From Pseudomonas sp. GD03944 (GTDB taxonomy: Bacteria; Pseudomonadota; Gammaproteobacteria; Pseudomonadales; Pseudomonadaceae), in NCBI RefSeq assembly GCF_029839275.1, contig NZ_JAOCAH010000002.1, positions 310,001 through 374,000 of the forward strand: a stretch of 64,000 nt of DNA. Reading direction: 5' to 3'. A program made the position numbers and the translations under genes. Below are positions 53,657-62,858 of the stretch, piece by piece. A model generated the notes under the pieces. It made no database searches, was not told the origin of the DNA, and saw only the letters and a program-made list of their open reading frames with translations. The first letter of the stretch is position 1. Each line of letters starts with the position of its first letter.

Positions 53657-56122
53657 TCACGCCTCGGGCTTTTTCGCCCGGGGCTTCTTCTCCTTGACCG
53701 GCGCCTCGGCCTTGAGTTCCTCCTTCCGGGGTTCCTCCTTCTCCTCTTCGCCCATGCCGATTTCGGCGATCTCCCGCAGGCGCTCGAGCACCCGCGCATT
53801 GACGCTGCCTTTGGGAAACTGCCCTTTCTCGTTCGGGCTGCCCGCGTCTTCGCCCACCAGCAGGCTCAGGGCCTCGTCGACATGACGCACCGCATAGACG
53901 TGGAACTGCCCGGCACGTACGGCCTGCAGCACCCGCTCATCGAGCATCAGGGTCGCCACGTTGGAATGCGGAATGATCGCGCCCTGCTCGCCCGTCAGCC
54001 CCCGCGCCTCGCACAGGCGGAAGAAGCCTTCGATCTTCTCGTTGACCCCACCCACCGCCTGCACTTCGCCGAACTGGTTGATCGAACCGGTGATGGCGAA
54101 GCACTGCTTGAGCGGCGTGCGCGACAAGGCGGAAATCAGGGTGCAGACCTCGCCAAGGGAGGCGCTGTCACCGTCCACGTACCCGTAGGATTGCTCCAGG
54201 GCAATGCTGGCGGAGATTTCCAGGGGGAATTCCTGGGCATAACGGCTGCCGAGGAAGCCGGTGAGGATCATCACCCCCTTGGAGTGGATCGGCTGGCCGA
54301 GGTTGACCTCGCGCTCGATGTCGACGATGCCGCTGCCGCCCGGGTAGACCGTGGCGGAAATTCGCGCCGGCACACCGAACGCCGAATCGCCCACCTCCAG
54401 CACGGTGAGGCCGTTGCACTTGCCCACCGCGGCACCCACGGTGTCGATGAGGATGATCCCGGCGAGCATGTCGTCGATGATTCGCGCCGACACCCGCCCG
54501 GTGCGCGTGGCCTTGGCCTTCAGCGCCCGCTCGATATGGCCGACGTCCGTCACAGTCTCGCTGGCCAGTTGGCGAATGAAATCGGCCTCGCTGACCAACT
54601 GGAACAGGTCACCGATACGCGCCGACAGCCGCCCCTGGTGCTCGGCCAGCCGTGCACTGTAGGTCGCGAGGCGTGCCACCGCGGCCGCAGTGAGCGGCGC
54701 CATGCCTTCCTCGGTGGTGCGGGTTTTCATCAGTTGGGCAAACTGCTCCAGGCTTTCATCGCCCAGCGGAATGTCCTCGTCGAAATCGACCAGCACCCGG
54801 AACATCTCCTGGAAGTCCGGATCATGGTCCTGCAGGGCGTAATAGAGTTGCCGGGCGCCGATGATGATCACCTTCACCTGCAGCGGAATCACCTGCGGGT
54901 TGAGAGTCACGGTGGCGATACGCCCCAAATCGCCCAGCGGGGATTCCATCTTCAGCTTGCGCGAGTGCAAGGCGCGCTTGAGCGCATCCCAGACGAAGGG
55001 TTCGCCGAGCATCTTCTCCGCTTCGAGGATCAGGAACCCGCCGTTGGCGCGGTGCAGCGCGCCCGGACGCAGCTGGCGATAGCTGGTGTAGAGCGCGCCC
55101 TGGTCGGTGTTGTATTCGATGCGACCGAACAGGTTGTCGTAGGTCGGGTGCGACTCGAAGACCACCGGCGCACCGCCATGGGCATGGTGCCCCACCACGA
55201 GGCTCGGGCAATACTGCTCCTCGAGCATCTTGCGGGTCTGGGCATCGGCCTTCTCTACCTCGACCAACTGATCGACCACGGTCTTCAGCAGGTTGACCTG
55301 CACGGCCTGCAGGTAACCGCAGACCCCGGCGTTCTCGGCGTACTTCTCCGACAACGGCGCCAGCAGCGGCTGCAGCGCCACGGTGATGGTCTCTTCGTTC
55401 AACTGGCGCAGCTGATTGCTCGACTCACGCTTCCACTGCGGCAGGCTCGCCAGCTCTTCGTTCAGGCGCTCCTCGAGGGCCGCGATGTCGGCATGGAAGC
55501 GCTCGCGCTCGGCTTCCGGCAACTGAGCGAACTCGGCTTCGTCCAGCGCCTTGCCATCGAGCATCGGGGTGAAAGCGATGTTGCTGCTGTCGCGGTACAG
55601 GGCCACGCCCTTCTCCAGCGACAGGCGCTCGATCACGTCCAGGGCCAGGTCGTAGCGCTTGTTGAACGCGCGGTCGATGGCGCTTTTCTTCTGCTGGAAC
55701 GACGGATGCTCGAAGACCGCCGGGAAGGTCGCCAGCAGGTTGTCGATCAGGCTATTGATGTCCGCCAGGAACTCGCCGGCGGTACCGGCTGGCAGTTCCA
55801 GCGCACGCGGCTCGCGGGGCTCGTCGAAATGGTTGACGTAGACGCGGTCGGCCGGCGTCTCCATGCGCTTGGCTTCGGCCTTGAGGTAGCGCTTGACGAA
55901 GGAAAACCGGCCGGTCCCCGGCTCGCCCATGACAAAGACGTTGTAACCGGGGCGCGGCATCGCCACGCCGAACTGCAGGGCTTCCACCGCCCGCTCCTGT
56001 CCCAGGACGCCGCGGAAGGGCTCCAGATCATCGGTGCTGGTGAAGTTGAACTGCTCGGGGGCGAAGGGGCGGGTTAGCGCATCGGGTGCCAGCCGCAAAC
56101 GGGCTGCAACGGAATCGGACAT
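53657..56122 (-). CDS. Lon-like ATP-dependent protease (LonB/AAA_32 type)
   Basis: An 821-residue relative of Lon lacking the Lon N-terminal domain. Residues near 45-90 carry a P-loop-like GEPGTGRFSFVKR in which the usual GKS/T is changed to GRF. A long helical insertion domain follows (about 110-300), then the AAA core with GGFLILEAEKM. The C-terminal Lon protease domain has the catalytic Ser in DGDSASLGEVCTLISAL and the Lys in GGVNEKIEGFF. The last 40 residues are a Lys/Glu-rich tail. It corresponds to the PA4576 position. Substrates are unknown. Confidence 0.92.
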   Translation of the reverse strand: MSDSVAARLRLAPDALTRPFAPEQFNFTSTDDLEPFRGVLGQERAVEALQFGVAMPRPGYNVFVMGEPGTGRFSFVKRYLKAEAKRMETPADRVYVNHFDEPREPRALELPAGTAGEFLADINSLIDNLLATFPAVFEHPSFQQKKSAIDRAFNKRYDLALDVIERLSLEKGVALYRDSSNIAFTPMLDGKALDEAEFAQLPEAERERFHADIAALEERLNEELASLPQWKRESSNQLRQLNEETITVALQPLLAPLSEKYAENAGVCGYLQAVQVNLLKTVVDQLVEVEKADAQTRKMLEEQYCPSLVVGHHAHGGAPVVFESHPTYDNLFGRIEYNTDQGALYTSYRQLRPGALHRANGGFLILEAEKMLGEPFVWDALKRALHSRKLKMESPLGDLGRIATVTLNPQVIPLQVKVIIIGARQLYYALQDHDPDFQEMFRVLVDFDEDIPLGDESLEQFAQLMKTRTTEEGMAPLTAAAVARLATYSARLAEHQGRLSARIGDLFQLVSEADFIRQLASETVTDVGHIERALKAKATRTGRVSARIIDDMLAGIILIDTVGAAVGKCNGLTVLEVGDSAFGVPARISATVYPGGSGIVDIEREVNLGQPIHSKGVMILTGFLGSRYAQEFPLEISASIALEQSYGYVDGDSASLGEVCTLISALSRTPLKQCFAITGSINQFGEVQAVGGVNEKIEGFFRLCEARGLTGEQGAIIPHSNVATLMLDERVLQAVRAGQFHVYAVRHVDEALSLLVGEDAGSPNEKGQFPKGSVNARVLERLREIAEIGMGEEEKEEPRKEELKAEAPVKEKKPRAKKPEA

Positions 56123-56434
56123 CGGTAATCCTTAACGAAAGGCACAGGCCAGGGAAATCATGGGCGCTTCACACGGCGCCGACAAGCCATAAGAACGGCA
56201 ACCGCGGGCAAAATCCCCTCGCCCGCCCGTCGCGGGCCTGCACCGTCAGGCACCGGGGTAGCTCAGGTCGTCGAGCGGCGGTGCCCAGGGTGCGCGCCCA
56301 TCCTGTGCAGGCGGTCACAGTGCCCATACGGCCCCCTGTAAAAACTTGCGCAAATGAGCGGCCTGAACATGCTTGACAGGCTTCCATCGCTTCGCCAAAG
56401 CTCCAGCGTCGCCATACCGAGAAGAACAACGCCC
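56123..56434. other. Gap between the Lon-like and Lnb-domain genes
   Basis: This 312-base divergent gap has no gene I can support. A TTGACA at 56373 is followed after 17 bases by CAAAGC, a weak promoter candidate for the downstream gene. If used, it would exclude the in-frame ATG codons at 56354 and 56369 as starts. Confidence 0.4.
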
Positions 56435-58291
56435 TTGAAACGGATTTTGGCTTTTCTTGCCCTGTGCAGCAGTGTCCACGCCCTGGCCTCGCCTTCCGCC
56501 TCCGATGAGCGCCTGAACGCCCTGAGCAACGATCCGTACTGGATCGCACTCGGCCACTACGAGACCGGCAAGTTCGGTGGGTGGCGCAGCTACGTGGACG
56601 ACGATGAATTCTTCCTCGCCGAGAACGGCGACAGCGACCCCGCCGCCGAACTGCGGGCCACCCTGGCCGCCATTCAGCAGCCGCTCGGTGCCGATGACGA
56701 CAAACACCCCCAGTGCGTGTACCCAGCCCGCACCCGCTGGTTGCGCCAGCAGCTCAACCTGCAGGACCTGCCGCAGCCGACCTGCAACGAGTACCGCACC
56801 TGGTACCGCGATGTCGCCCCGCACAGCACCGTGCTGGTGTTTCCCGCGGCCTACCTGAACAGCCCGTCCTCGATGTTCGGCCACACCCTGCTGCGCATCG
56901 ACCAGGCCGACGTGGACAGCAACAACACCGCCCTGCTCAGCTACGCGCTGAACTTCGGTGCCTTCATCGAAGGGGCGGACAACAGCATCCTCTATGCCTG
57001 GAAAGGCCTGATGGGCGGCTACCCCGGCCTGTTCGCCCTGGTGCCCTACCGGGAGAAGCTGGCCGAATACCGCAGCCTGGAAAACCGCGACCTCTGGGAG
57101 TACCGCCTCAACCTCACCCCGGAAGAAACCGGGCGCATGGTCGAGCACGTCTGGGAACTCAAGCAGATCCGCTTCGACTACTTCTTCTTCGACGAAAACT
57201 GCTCCTATCGCCTGCTCGAATTGCTGGAAATCGCTCGTCCGGGCATCGAGCTGACCGAGCACTTCCCGCTCACCGCCATCCCCACCGACACGGTGCGTGC
57301 GATCAAGGACGCTGGCCTGGTCGACCGGATCGACTACCGCCCCTCCCGCGAGCGTGAACTCCTGGCTCGGGCAGAACCGCTCAGCGCCGACGAACAGGAC
57401 TGGGTGCTGAGCCTGGCCGATGATCCACAGGCCTTGGAAGACAGCGCGTTCAAAGCATTGCCCACCGACCGCCAGTCGCTGATCCAGGACGCCGCCTTCC
57501 GCCTGCTGCGCTACCGCAACACCGGCGAAGCCCGTGATCCGGAAACCGCCCGGCACAGCTTCACCCTGCTCAAAGCCATCAACCAGAACCCGCCGCCGCC
57601 CTTCGAGATCGAACGCCCCGGCCTGCCGGAGCAGGGCCATGAATCGCGCACCTGGCAGCTGGGCGCCGGCAGTCGCGACGACCGCGCCTTCGCCGAATAT
57701 GGCCTGCGCATGGCCTACCACGACCTGAACGACAACCTGTACGGCTTCCCCCTCGGTGCGCAGATCGAAATCCTCCAGCTCAAACTGCGCCAGTACGAAA
57801 ACAACCATTGGCAGTTGCAGCGCCTCGACCTGGCCAGCATTCGCTCCTTCACCCCACGCAACCAGCTGCTCAAGCCTTGGTCATGGCAAGTGGCGGGCGG
57901 CCTGGAGCGTGTACTGGGCAAGGATGGCGACGAAACCCTGGTCAGCCATATCAATGGCGGTGCCGGCATCACCTGGGAATTGAGCGACGAACTGCTGGGC
58001 TTTGCCCTGGGCACCGTACGCGTCGAACACAACGAAGACTTCGCCGCCTTCGTCTCCCCCGCTGCCGGCTTCAACAGCGGCATCCTGTGGCGCAACGACA
58101 TGGGCAACCTGCTGCTGGAAGCCAAGGGCGACTACTTCCACAACGGCGAAGTACGCCGCAGTCTGAGCCTGGCCCAGCAATGGGAAATCAGCCGTAACCT
58201 CGGCCTGCGCCTCAGCGCCAAACGCGACTTCAGCCACCTGGCCAGCCCGGAAAGCGAAGTGATGCTGGAACTGAAGTGGTACCACTACTGA
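56435..58291 (+). CDS. DUF4105/Lnb N-terminal-domain protein fused to a predicted outer-membrane barrel
   Basis: A 618-residue exported protein. The TTG start at 56435 gives a clean signal peptide (LKRILAFLALCSSVHALA, cut before SPSAS); ATGs 22-27 codons upstream would bury it. Residues about 100-300 form the papain-like periplasmic domain known from the lipoprotein N-acyltransferase Lnb, with His in SSMFGHTLLRID and Cys in FDENCSYRLLELLE. From about residue 400 the sequence alternates polar and hydrophobic residues in strand-sized units and ends ELKWYHY, like a beta barrel. Whether it acylates lipoproteins is unknown. Confidence 0.85.
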   Translation: MKRILAFLALCSSVHALASPSASDERLNALSNDPYWIALGHYETGKFGGWRSYVDDDEFFLAENGDSDPAAELRATLAAIQQPLGADDDKHPQCVYPARTRWLRQQLNLQDLPQPTCNEYRTWYRDVAPHSTVLVFPAAYLNSPSSMFGHTLLRIDQADVDSNNTALLSYALNFGAFIEGADNSILYAWKGLMGGYPGLFALVPYREKLAEYRSLENRDLWEYRLNLTPEETGRMVEHVWELKQIRFDYFFFDENCSYRLLELLEIARPGIELTEHFPLTAIPTDTVRAIKDAGLVDRIDYRPSRERELLARAEPLSADEQDWVLSLADDPQALEDSAFKALPTDRQSLIQDAAFRLLRYRNTGEARDPETARHSFTLLKAINQNPPPPFEIERPGLPEQGHESRTWQLGAGSRDDRAFAEYGLRMAYHDLNDNLYGFPLGAQIEILQLKLRQYENNHWQLQRLDLASIRSFTPRNQLLKPWSWQVAGGLERVLGKDGDETLVSHINGGAGITWELSDELLGFALGTVRVEHNEDFAAFVSPAAGFNSGILWRNDMGNLLLEAKGDYFHNGEVRRSLSLAQQWEISRNLGLRLSAKRDFSHLASPESEVMLELKWYHY

Positions 58292-58336
58292 TCCAGCCGT
58301 CAACAGGCTTCGCACGGCTACAGGGGGACAGCTCCC

Positions 58337-58361
58337 TGTAGGCACGGGCTTGCCCGCGAGC
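58337..58361. repeat. Single REP-like palindrome
   Basis: TGTAGGCACGGGCTTGCCCG plus CGAGC is a variant of the first REP core (CAC in place of AGC). No partner arm is nearby. Confidence 0.6.
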
Positions 58362-58450
58362 GCCATCGACCAGCACCCACCCATGCACTCAGCCCCACCA
58401 AAACACGACCACCCAGACCGTGCCTGTTTTCACCCCTAAAAGGACCCGCC

Positions 58451-58883
58451 ATGCGCACACCGCTACGCTTGCTCTCCAACGGAATGATCCTGTTCGCCAC
58501 GCTCGGTCTCACCGGTATGGCTCATGCCGAGATCAGCTTCGGCTCGTTCGGTAGCAGCAGCTCAGAACACAGTCTGGTAACGAGTTCCGGACATCCCGAA
58601 AGCACAAAAATCAGTCGATCGAGCATCAAGGTGATGGGACCTGGAAGACTCGTTCAGGCAGCAGAAAGAAGACCAGAGAAAGCTTGCGGAGATGCAAAGT
58701 AAGCTCGACGCACAGGAGCGCACCCTCAAGGACCTGCGCGGAAGCTCCAGCAGCCGCAGCCTCGAAGAACTGGAAAGAAAAGTGGACAAACTGGCCCAGC
58801 TCGAACGAAAACTGGATGAGCAGGCGCGCACGATCGACTCGCTGAGACGGGAGCTGGAACAGCTCAGCCGAAAGGTCAATTGA
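58451..58883 (+). pseudogene. Exported coiled-coil protein split by a frameshift
   Basis: The first part encodes a signal peptide (MRTPLRLLSNGMILFATLGL, cut after MAHA) and a Ser-rich stretch up to SIKVM near 58636. The next frame encodes DLEDSFRQQKEDQRKLAEMQ and a long heptad-type coiled coil ending LRRELEQLSRKVN. Dropping one G from the GGG at 58636-58638 fuses the two into about 143 residues. Read unshifted, the first frame ends at 58702 in unrelated residues. A terminator follows. A sequencing error is possible. Confidence 0.7.
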
Positions 58884-58895
58884 TCGCCAGATAAT

Positions 58896-58922
58896 AAAAA
58901 ACGGGGCCGATGGCCCCGTTTT
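58896..58922 (+). terminator. Terminator after the coiled-coil gene
   Basis: ACGGGGCC-GAT-GGCCCCGT followed by TTTT. It is preceded by an A run, so it could also act on the minus strand downstream of rtcA. Confidence 0.88.
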
Positions 58923-59019
58923 CATAGTTGGCAAAGCCGAGGTCGGCAGCCAACCGGATACACCGGCTCTCGCCGGACGCCTGCCGACTTGGGCACGCAG
59001 GGTACGGTGGGAAGGTGAA

Positions 59020-60042
59020 TCAGACACCCAGCTCGATAAGCACCGCACCGCGACGAGGCTCGCTGCAGCGAACCTCGACAGACAGAAAACGCTGCAACAC
59101 CTGCAGGTTGCTAGTCATGTGCTCCGTCATCCTGGGAGTGGTGAAACTCCCGCCGCCCGCCAGCGCCATGGGCAGCAACAACTGATCGGCTAGGTGTTCC
59201 GCCACTGCCGTTCCACTCTGCAGCCATTCACGCGCCTGCTCGATGGCGAGATCAGCCACCCGCTCGGCCCGCACGCCATTCTGACCGAAGGCACTGAACA
59301 GCTCCGTGACCTGCTCGCAGGCAACTTCCAGCAACAGGGCATTGCCCGGTCCTTCGTCCTGGTCCAGCCAGACGAATCGCAGGTCCTCCTGCGGCCACTT
59401 CATCCGGCTGCCAACCCGGGCCAGCTCGCGCTCCGCGACATGCCCCGGAACACCGGCGAGCAGCGCCCTGGCGTGCTGCTGCACCACCGACCCAGGCTCC
59501 AGCAGATGCAGCGGCTGCAAGGTGGACGGCTCGACACTCGTCACCACGGCGCCGCCGCCCGCCGGCGCAAAGCCGTGACGCAGCAGACTCATATCGGCCT
59601 GGGCGCCCATGCGCCGCAACAGCGGCAGCCAGGCATGCAGCAGGAAATCCGCCGGGGGTGCCAGGGGATTGTGGGTGCCTCCACTGATATGCAGCGTGCT
59701 CGGTGCGTCCGCCTGCAGCAATGCCGGAAGTAACGTCTGCAGCACCAGGGTGCAACTGCCGGCGGAACCGATCGCCACGTTGTACTCGCCGCCACGAATA
59801 CCCGACGGCGCAAAGAGTAGCGTCTGCGAGCCCAGCTCCGCCCCCTCGACCTGGGCCGAGCTGATCTGCGCCGCTGCCAGCACGGCGCTCAGGTGCTGGC
59901 GCTGCAGGCCGGGACGGCTGCGCTTGGCGCGGATATTGCGCATGTGAAACGGCCGTCCGGTGATCATCGACAGGCTCAGCGCACTGCGCAGCACTTGGCC
60001 TCCGCCGATGGCGCCGTCCAGTTCGAGAATGTCCTTGTTCAT
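59020..60042 (-). CDS. rtcA: RNA 3'-terminal phosphate cyclase
   Basis: A 340-residue cyclase that uses ATP to convert RNA 3' phosphates to 2',3'-cyclic phosphates. It starts MNKDILELDGAIGGGQVLRS, with the conserved RSRPGLQRQHL, SGGTHNPLAPPADFL and HGFAPAGGGAVV. The catalytic His that is adenylylated should be the one in MTEHMTSN, matching the C-terminal His of E. coli RtcA. AAGGA lies ten bases upstream of the chosen ATG. It is the last gene of the operon, 164 bases after rlaP. Confidence 0.95.
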   Translation of the reverse strand: MNKDILELDGAIGGGQVLRSALSLSMITGRPFHMRNIRAKRSRPGLQRQHLSAVLAAAQISSAQVEGAELGSQTLLFAPSGIRGGEYNVAIGSAGSCTLVLQTLLPALLQADAPSTLHISGGTHNPLAPPADFLLHAWLPLLRRMGAQADMSLLRHGFAPAGGGAVVTSVEPSTLQPLHLLEPGSVVQQHARALLAGVPGHVAERELARVGSRMKWPQEDLRFVWLDQDEGPGNALLLEVACEQVTELFSAFGQNGVRAERVADLAIEQAREWLQSGTAVAEHLADQLLLPMALAGGGSFTTPRMTEHMTSNLQVLQRFLSVEVRCSEPRRGAVLIELGV

Positions 60043-60123
60043 CTGTATAAATCCTTGTTGTTCGATCATTGCCGCGCTACGTGGCAGCGCCTCTCTGGAC
60101 GCTATGGGGCCCAGGTAGCAAGC

Positions 60124-60163
60124 GGTAGCCCGGGTTGAGCCTGCGAAACCCGGGACTGCCACC
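60124..60163. repeat. Inverted repeat, AGCCCGGGTT family
   Basis: AGCCCGGGTT (60127-60136) pairs with AACCCGGG (60147-60154). Flanking GGTAG and TGCCACC extend the pairing imperfectly. It lies in the rlaP-rtcA gap and may lower expression of rtcA or protect the upstream mRNA. It is unrelated to the GTAGGAG REPs. Confidence 0.65.
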
Positions 60164-60206
60164 CTCGTATCGCTGCGCTCGACCCAGGCCACGAAACATC
60201 GCCCGC

Positions 60207-60995
60207 TCAGGCGTAGCGCTTCACCATCTCACGCAGGTAGGCATCGAGCCGGCTGCTGTCCGCGTGAGTACGCGGCAGGCTCGGCACCGGCCGCTCCAGT
60301 TGCGCCTCGATGAAGGCGTGCAAGACCGGACGACGCGGGCCATAGGCCGACTCGTCGGCACTGCGTTTGAGCGCCAACAGTTCGTCGACTTCCTCCAGCA
60401 GCGCAGGATCATCCACGGTCTGCAGCAATTCGGCGAAGGTCATCGGCGGTCGGCCGCGGCCCTGGTCAATCCAGCGCACGGCCAGCAGCGGCCGCAGTAC
60501 ATAGAAGTACTTCTTGAAACGCACGGACTCGCCTTGCAAGTAACCGCGGAAGTTCTTCCGAGCCATCGACAGGTAGTGGTTGCGCGCCGCCGGTGGGCTG
60601 TAGAACTGCTCGGCCAGCTCTCGCAGGCGCGCCGTCGCATTGTCTTCCTGGCAGTACACCAGGGGCGAGTCGAGCCACTCCAGCAGCGTCGGGTTGGACT
60701 TGCGCAGCAAACCGAGGGTCTTGCGCAGCTCCCAACCGCTGACATCCAGCTCATCGTCCAGCGGACGCTCGATCACGTCGCGTGGTTCGTCGACCTGGAC
60801 GAACCAGTCCGGCTTCTCCACATAGACGAAACGTACGTCGTAGTCGCTGTTGGTCGAGGCGAAACCCCAGGCGCGGCTGCCCGACTCGCAGGCGTACAGC
60901 ACCTTGACGTTGCGCTCGCGCTCGACCCGTTCGAGCTCTTCCAGCACCCGCTCGCGCATGGCGGCGCTGAGCGGGTGGCGTTGTTGCATGTCCAT
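60207..60995 (-). CDS. rlaP: RlaP-type nucleotidyltransferase (RNA-repair DNA polymerase beta family)
   Basis: A 262-residue member of the DNA polymerase beta superfamily. The nucleotidyltransferase signature is ESGSRAWGFASTNSDYDVRF near residues 40-60, with the paired metal-binding aspartates in DYD. FKKYFYVLRPLLAVRWI and LLEWLDSPLVYC are family segments. RlaP proteins are found with RtcA and RtcB and are proposed to modify damaged RNA ends. I start at MDMQQRHPLS with GGAAAG upstream. It lies 16 bases after the unknown gene at 61012. Confidence 0.88.
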   Translation of the reverse strand: MDMQQRHPLSAAMRERVLEELERVERERNVKVLYACESGSRAWGFASTNSDYDVRFVYVEKPDWFVQVDEPRDVIERPLDDELDVSGWELRKTLGLLRKSNPTLLEWLDSPLVYCQEDNATARLRELAEQFYSPPAARNHYLSMARKNFRGYLQGESVRFKKYFYVLRPLLAVRWIDQGRGRPPMTFAELLQTVDDPALLEEVDELLALKRSADESAYGPRRPVLHAFIEAQLERPVPSLPRTHADSSRLDAYLREMVKRYA

Positions 60996-61011
60996 GTCTT
61001 TCCATCCTTGT

Positions 61012-61590
61012 TCAGTCTGTCGCGCTGGCGGCCAGCGCGGACAATGTCCGACGTCGCGGGTTGTATAACGTGAGGCACCAGATGCCCCACCATTCCTTGC
61101 CGTCGTCGAAATAGTCGCTCCAGGCGCTGCGCTGTGGCTCTTCATATGCGTCCCCGACCCAGTCGAGCACCTGCAGCTCTTCATCGGGATACAGCCGCAG
61201 CATTTGTAGCCACTCGCGAAAGTCCGCCACTTGCAACTGCGTGCCGTACGGCGGGTTGCGGAAGTTGCGGCACAACAGGCCATCCTCGCTGACCAGCTCA
61301 TGTAGCTCTATATGGTTGAGAGTCGTCGGGCGTGCTTGTGCAAAATCGGGTGTCAAATCGGGCCAGCGCTGTTTAGCAAAGCGGGAGTCCTGGGCAATCA
61401 GCTCCAGTCGGCCAAGACGAGCGCGCTCCTCGATAATCTCGAACAGTATTTGCAGTGCCCGTCTATGTTCCTCCTCGCCAGGCGTGGCGGTCGGGTCGAG
61501 CGTGGTCACCACGAAGTCGAACACGCAGCCCGCCTCTTCCAGGCGGGTGCGCAGTTCATCGAGCCGCTGGCTTTGCATCGGTTGCAGCAT
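61012..61590 (-). CDS. Uncharacterised protein of the rtc operon
   Basis: A 192-residue acidic cytosolic protein starting MLQPMQSQRLDELRTRLEEA, with no signal peptide or membrane helix. The N-terminal third is helical. The C-terminal part is rich in aromatic and acidic residues (SAWSDYFDDGKEWWGIWCLT, then TLSALAASATD). I do not recognise the family. A GAGGTGAGG site precedes the ATG; gaps are 9 bases after rtcB and 16 before rlaP, so it is firmly inside the operon. A role in RNA repair is inferred from position only. Confidence 0.85.
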   Translation of the reverse strand: MLQPMQSQRLDELRTRLEEAGCVFDFVVTTLDPTATPGEEEHRRALQILFEIIEERARLGRLELIAQDSRFAKQRWPDLTPDFAQARPTTLNHIELHELVSEDGLLCRNFRNPPYGTQLQVADFREWLQMLRLYPDEELQVLDWVGDAYEEPQRSAWSDYFDDGKEWWGIWCLTLYNPRRRTLSALAASATD

Positions 61591-61599
61591 GGCCTCACC

Positions 61600-62826
61600 T
61601 CATCCTTTCACGCACACCACCTGACGCAGGGTGTGCACCACTTCCACCAGCTCGCGCTGGGCGTCCATGACCTGGTCGATGTCCTTGTAGGCCATCGGAA
61701 TTTCGTCGATCACGTCGGCGTCCTTTCGGCACTCGACGTGGGCCGTGGCCTTGATCTGGTCGTCCACGGTGAACAACTTCTTGGCCTTGGTTCGGCTCAT
61801 CGTTCGTCCGGCACCATGGCTGCAGGAGCAGAACGCCTCCTCGTTACCCAGGCCGCGAACGATGAAGCTCTTGGCCCCCATCGACCCCGGGATGATCCCC
61901 AGTTCGCCTTTTTTCGCCGATACCGCGCCTTTGCGGGTCACCAGCACCTCTTCACCGAAGTGGCGCTCCTTCTGCACGTAGTTGTGGTGGCAGTTCACCG
62001 CCTCCAGTGCCACGTCGAACGGCTTGGTGATCACCCCACGGGCCGCCCCGATCACCGCGTGCATCATCAGCGCGCGGTTCTGCTTGGCGAAGTCCTGGGC
62101 CCAGCCCACCGCTTCCACGTAGTCGGCGAAGTGCTGGCTGCCTTCCTCGAAGTAGGCCAGGTCGCGGTCCGGCAGGTTGGCGATGTGCTGACGCATATCG
62201 GCCTGGGCCAGTTCGATGAACAGGTTGCCGATGGCGTTACCGACGCCACGCGATCCACTGTGCAACATGAACCAGACGCGGCCTGCCTCATCCAGGCAGA
62301 CCTCGATGAAGTGGTTACCGGTTCCCAGGGTTCCCAGGTGCTTTCGGTTGTTGGTCTTCTCCAGCTTCGGGTATTTGTCGGTGATCACCTTGAAACGGTC
62401 GCTGAGGGCCGACCAGGCGTGGTCGGTCATCTCCGGCACGTTTTCCCAGGCGCCCTTGTCTCGGCCACCGCGGCCGGAGGTACGCCCGTGTGGTACGGCC
62501 TTCTCGATGGCGGCGCGCAGACCGGCCAGGTTGTCCGGCAGGTCGTGTGCCATCAGCGAGGTGCGCGCGGCGATCATTCCGCAACCGATATCCACCCCGA
62601 CTGCCGCCGGGATGATCGCGCCAACCGTGGGAATCACGCTGCCGATGGTCGACCCCTTACCCAGGTGCACGTCCGGCATCACAGCCAGGTGCTTGAAGAT
62701 GAAGGGCATCTTCGCGGTGTTCATCAACTGCTGCTTGGCGTCCTCCTCGACCGGAACGCCTTGCGTCCACAGCTTGATCGGTTTGCCGTTGGCGACTTCC
62801 AGCAGATTGTAGGTGTTCTCTTTCAT
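61600..62826 (-). CDS. rtcB: RNA-splicing ligase RtcB
   Basis: A 408-residue GTP- and Mn-dependent ligase joining 2',3'-cyclic phosphate or 3'-phosphate ends to 5'-OH RNA. Metal and guanylylation motifs are intact: AAVGVDIGCGMIAART with its Cys, GTGNHFIEV, LHSGSRGVGNAIG, GSMGAKSFIVRG and CSHGAGRTMSRTKA, which holds the GMP-accepting His. Starting at MKENTYNLLEV with AAGGA seven bases upstream gives the 408 residues typical of E. coli-type RtcB; the longer reading adds seven residues. Confidence 0.97.
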   Translation of the reverse strand: MKENTYNLLEVANGKPIKLWTQGVPVEEDAKQQLMNTAKMPFIFKHLAVMPDVHLGKGSTIGSVIPTVGAIIPAAVGVDIGCGMIAARTSLMAHDLPDNLAGLRAAIEKAVPHGRTSGRGGRDKGAWENVPEMTDHAWSALSDRFKVITDKYPKLEKTNNRKHLGTLGTGNHFIEVCLDEAGRVWFMLHSGSRGVGNAIGNLFIELAQADMRQHIANLPDRDLAYFEEGSQHFADYVEAVGWAQDFAKQNRALMMHAVIGAARGVITKPFDVALEAVNCHHNYVQKERHFGEEVLVTRKGAVSAKKGELGIIPGSMGAKSFIVRGLGNEEAFCSCSHGAGRTMSRTKAKKLFTVDDQIKATAHVECRKDADVIDEIPMAYKDIDQVMDAQRELVEVVHTLRQVVCVKG

Positions 62827-62858
62827 GTCCATTTCCTTCGTTGCCAAGCAGGTCCGTG

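Noticed and set aside
53144..56077. A 977-codon open frame opposite the Lon-like protease
   Set aside because: It is the shadow of a long GC-rich gene: the real strand has intact AAA and Lon protease motifs and this frame has none.
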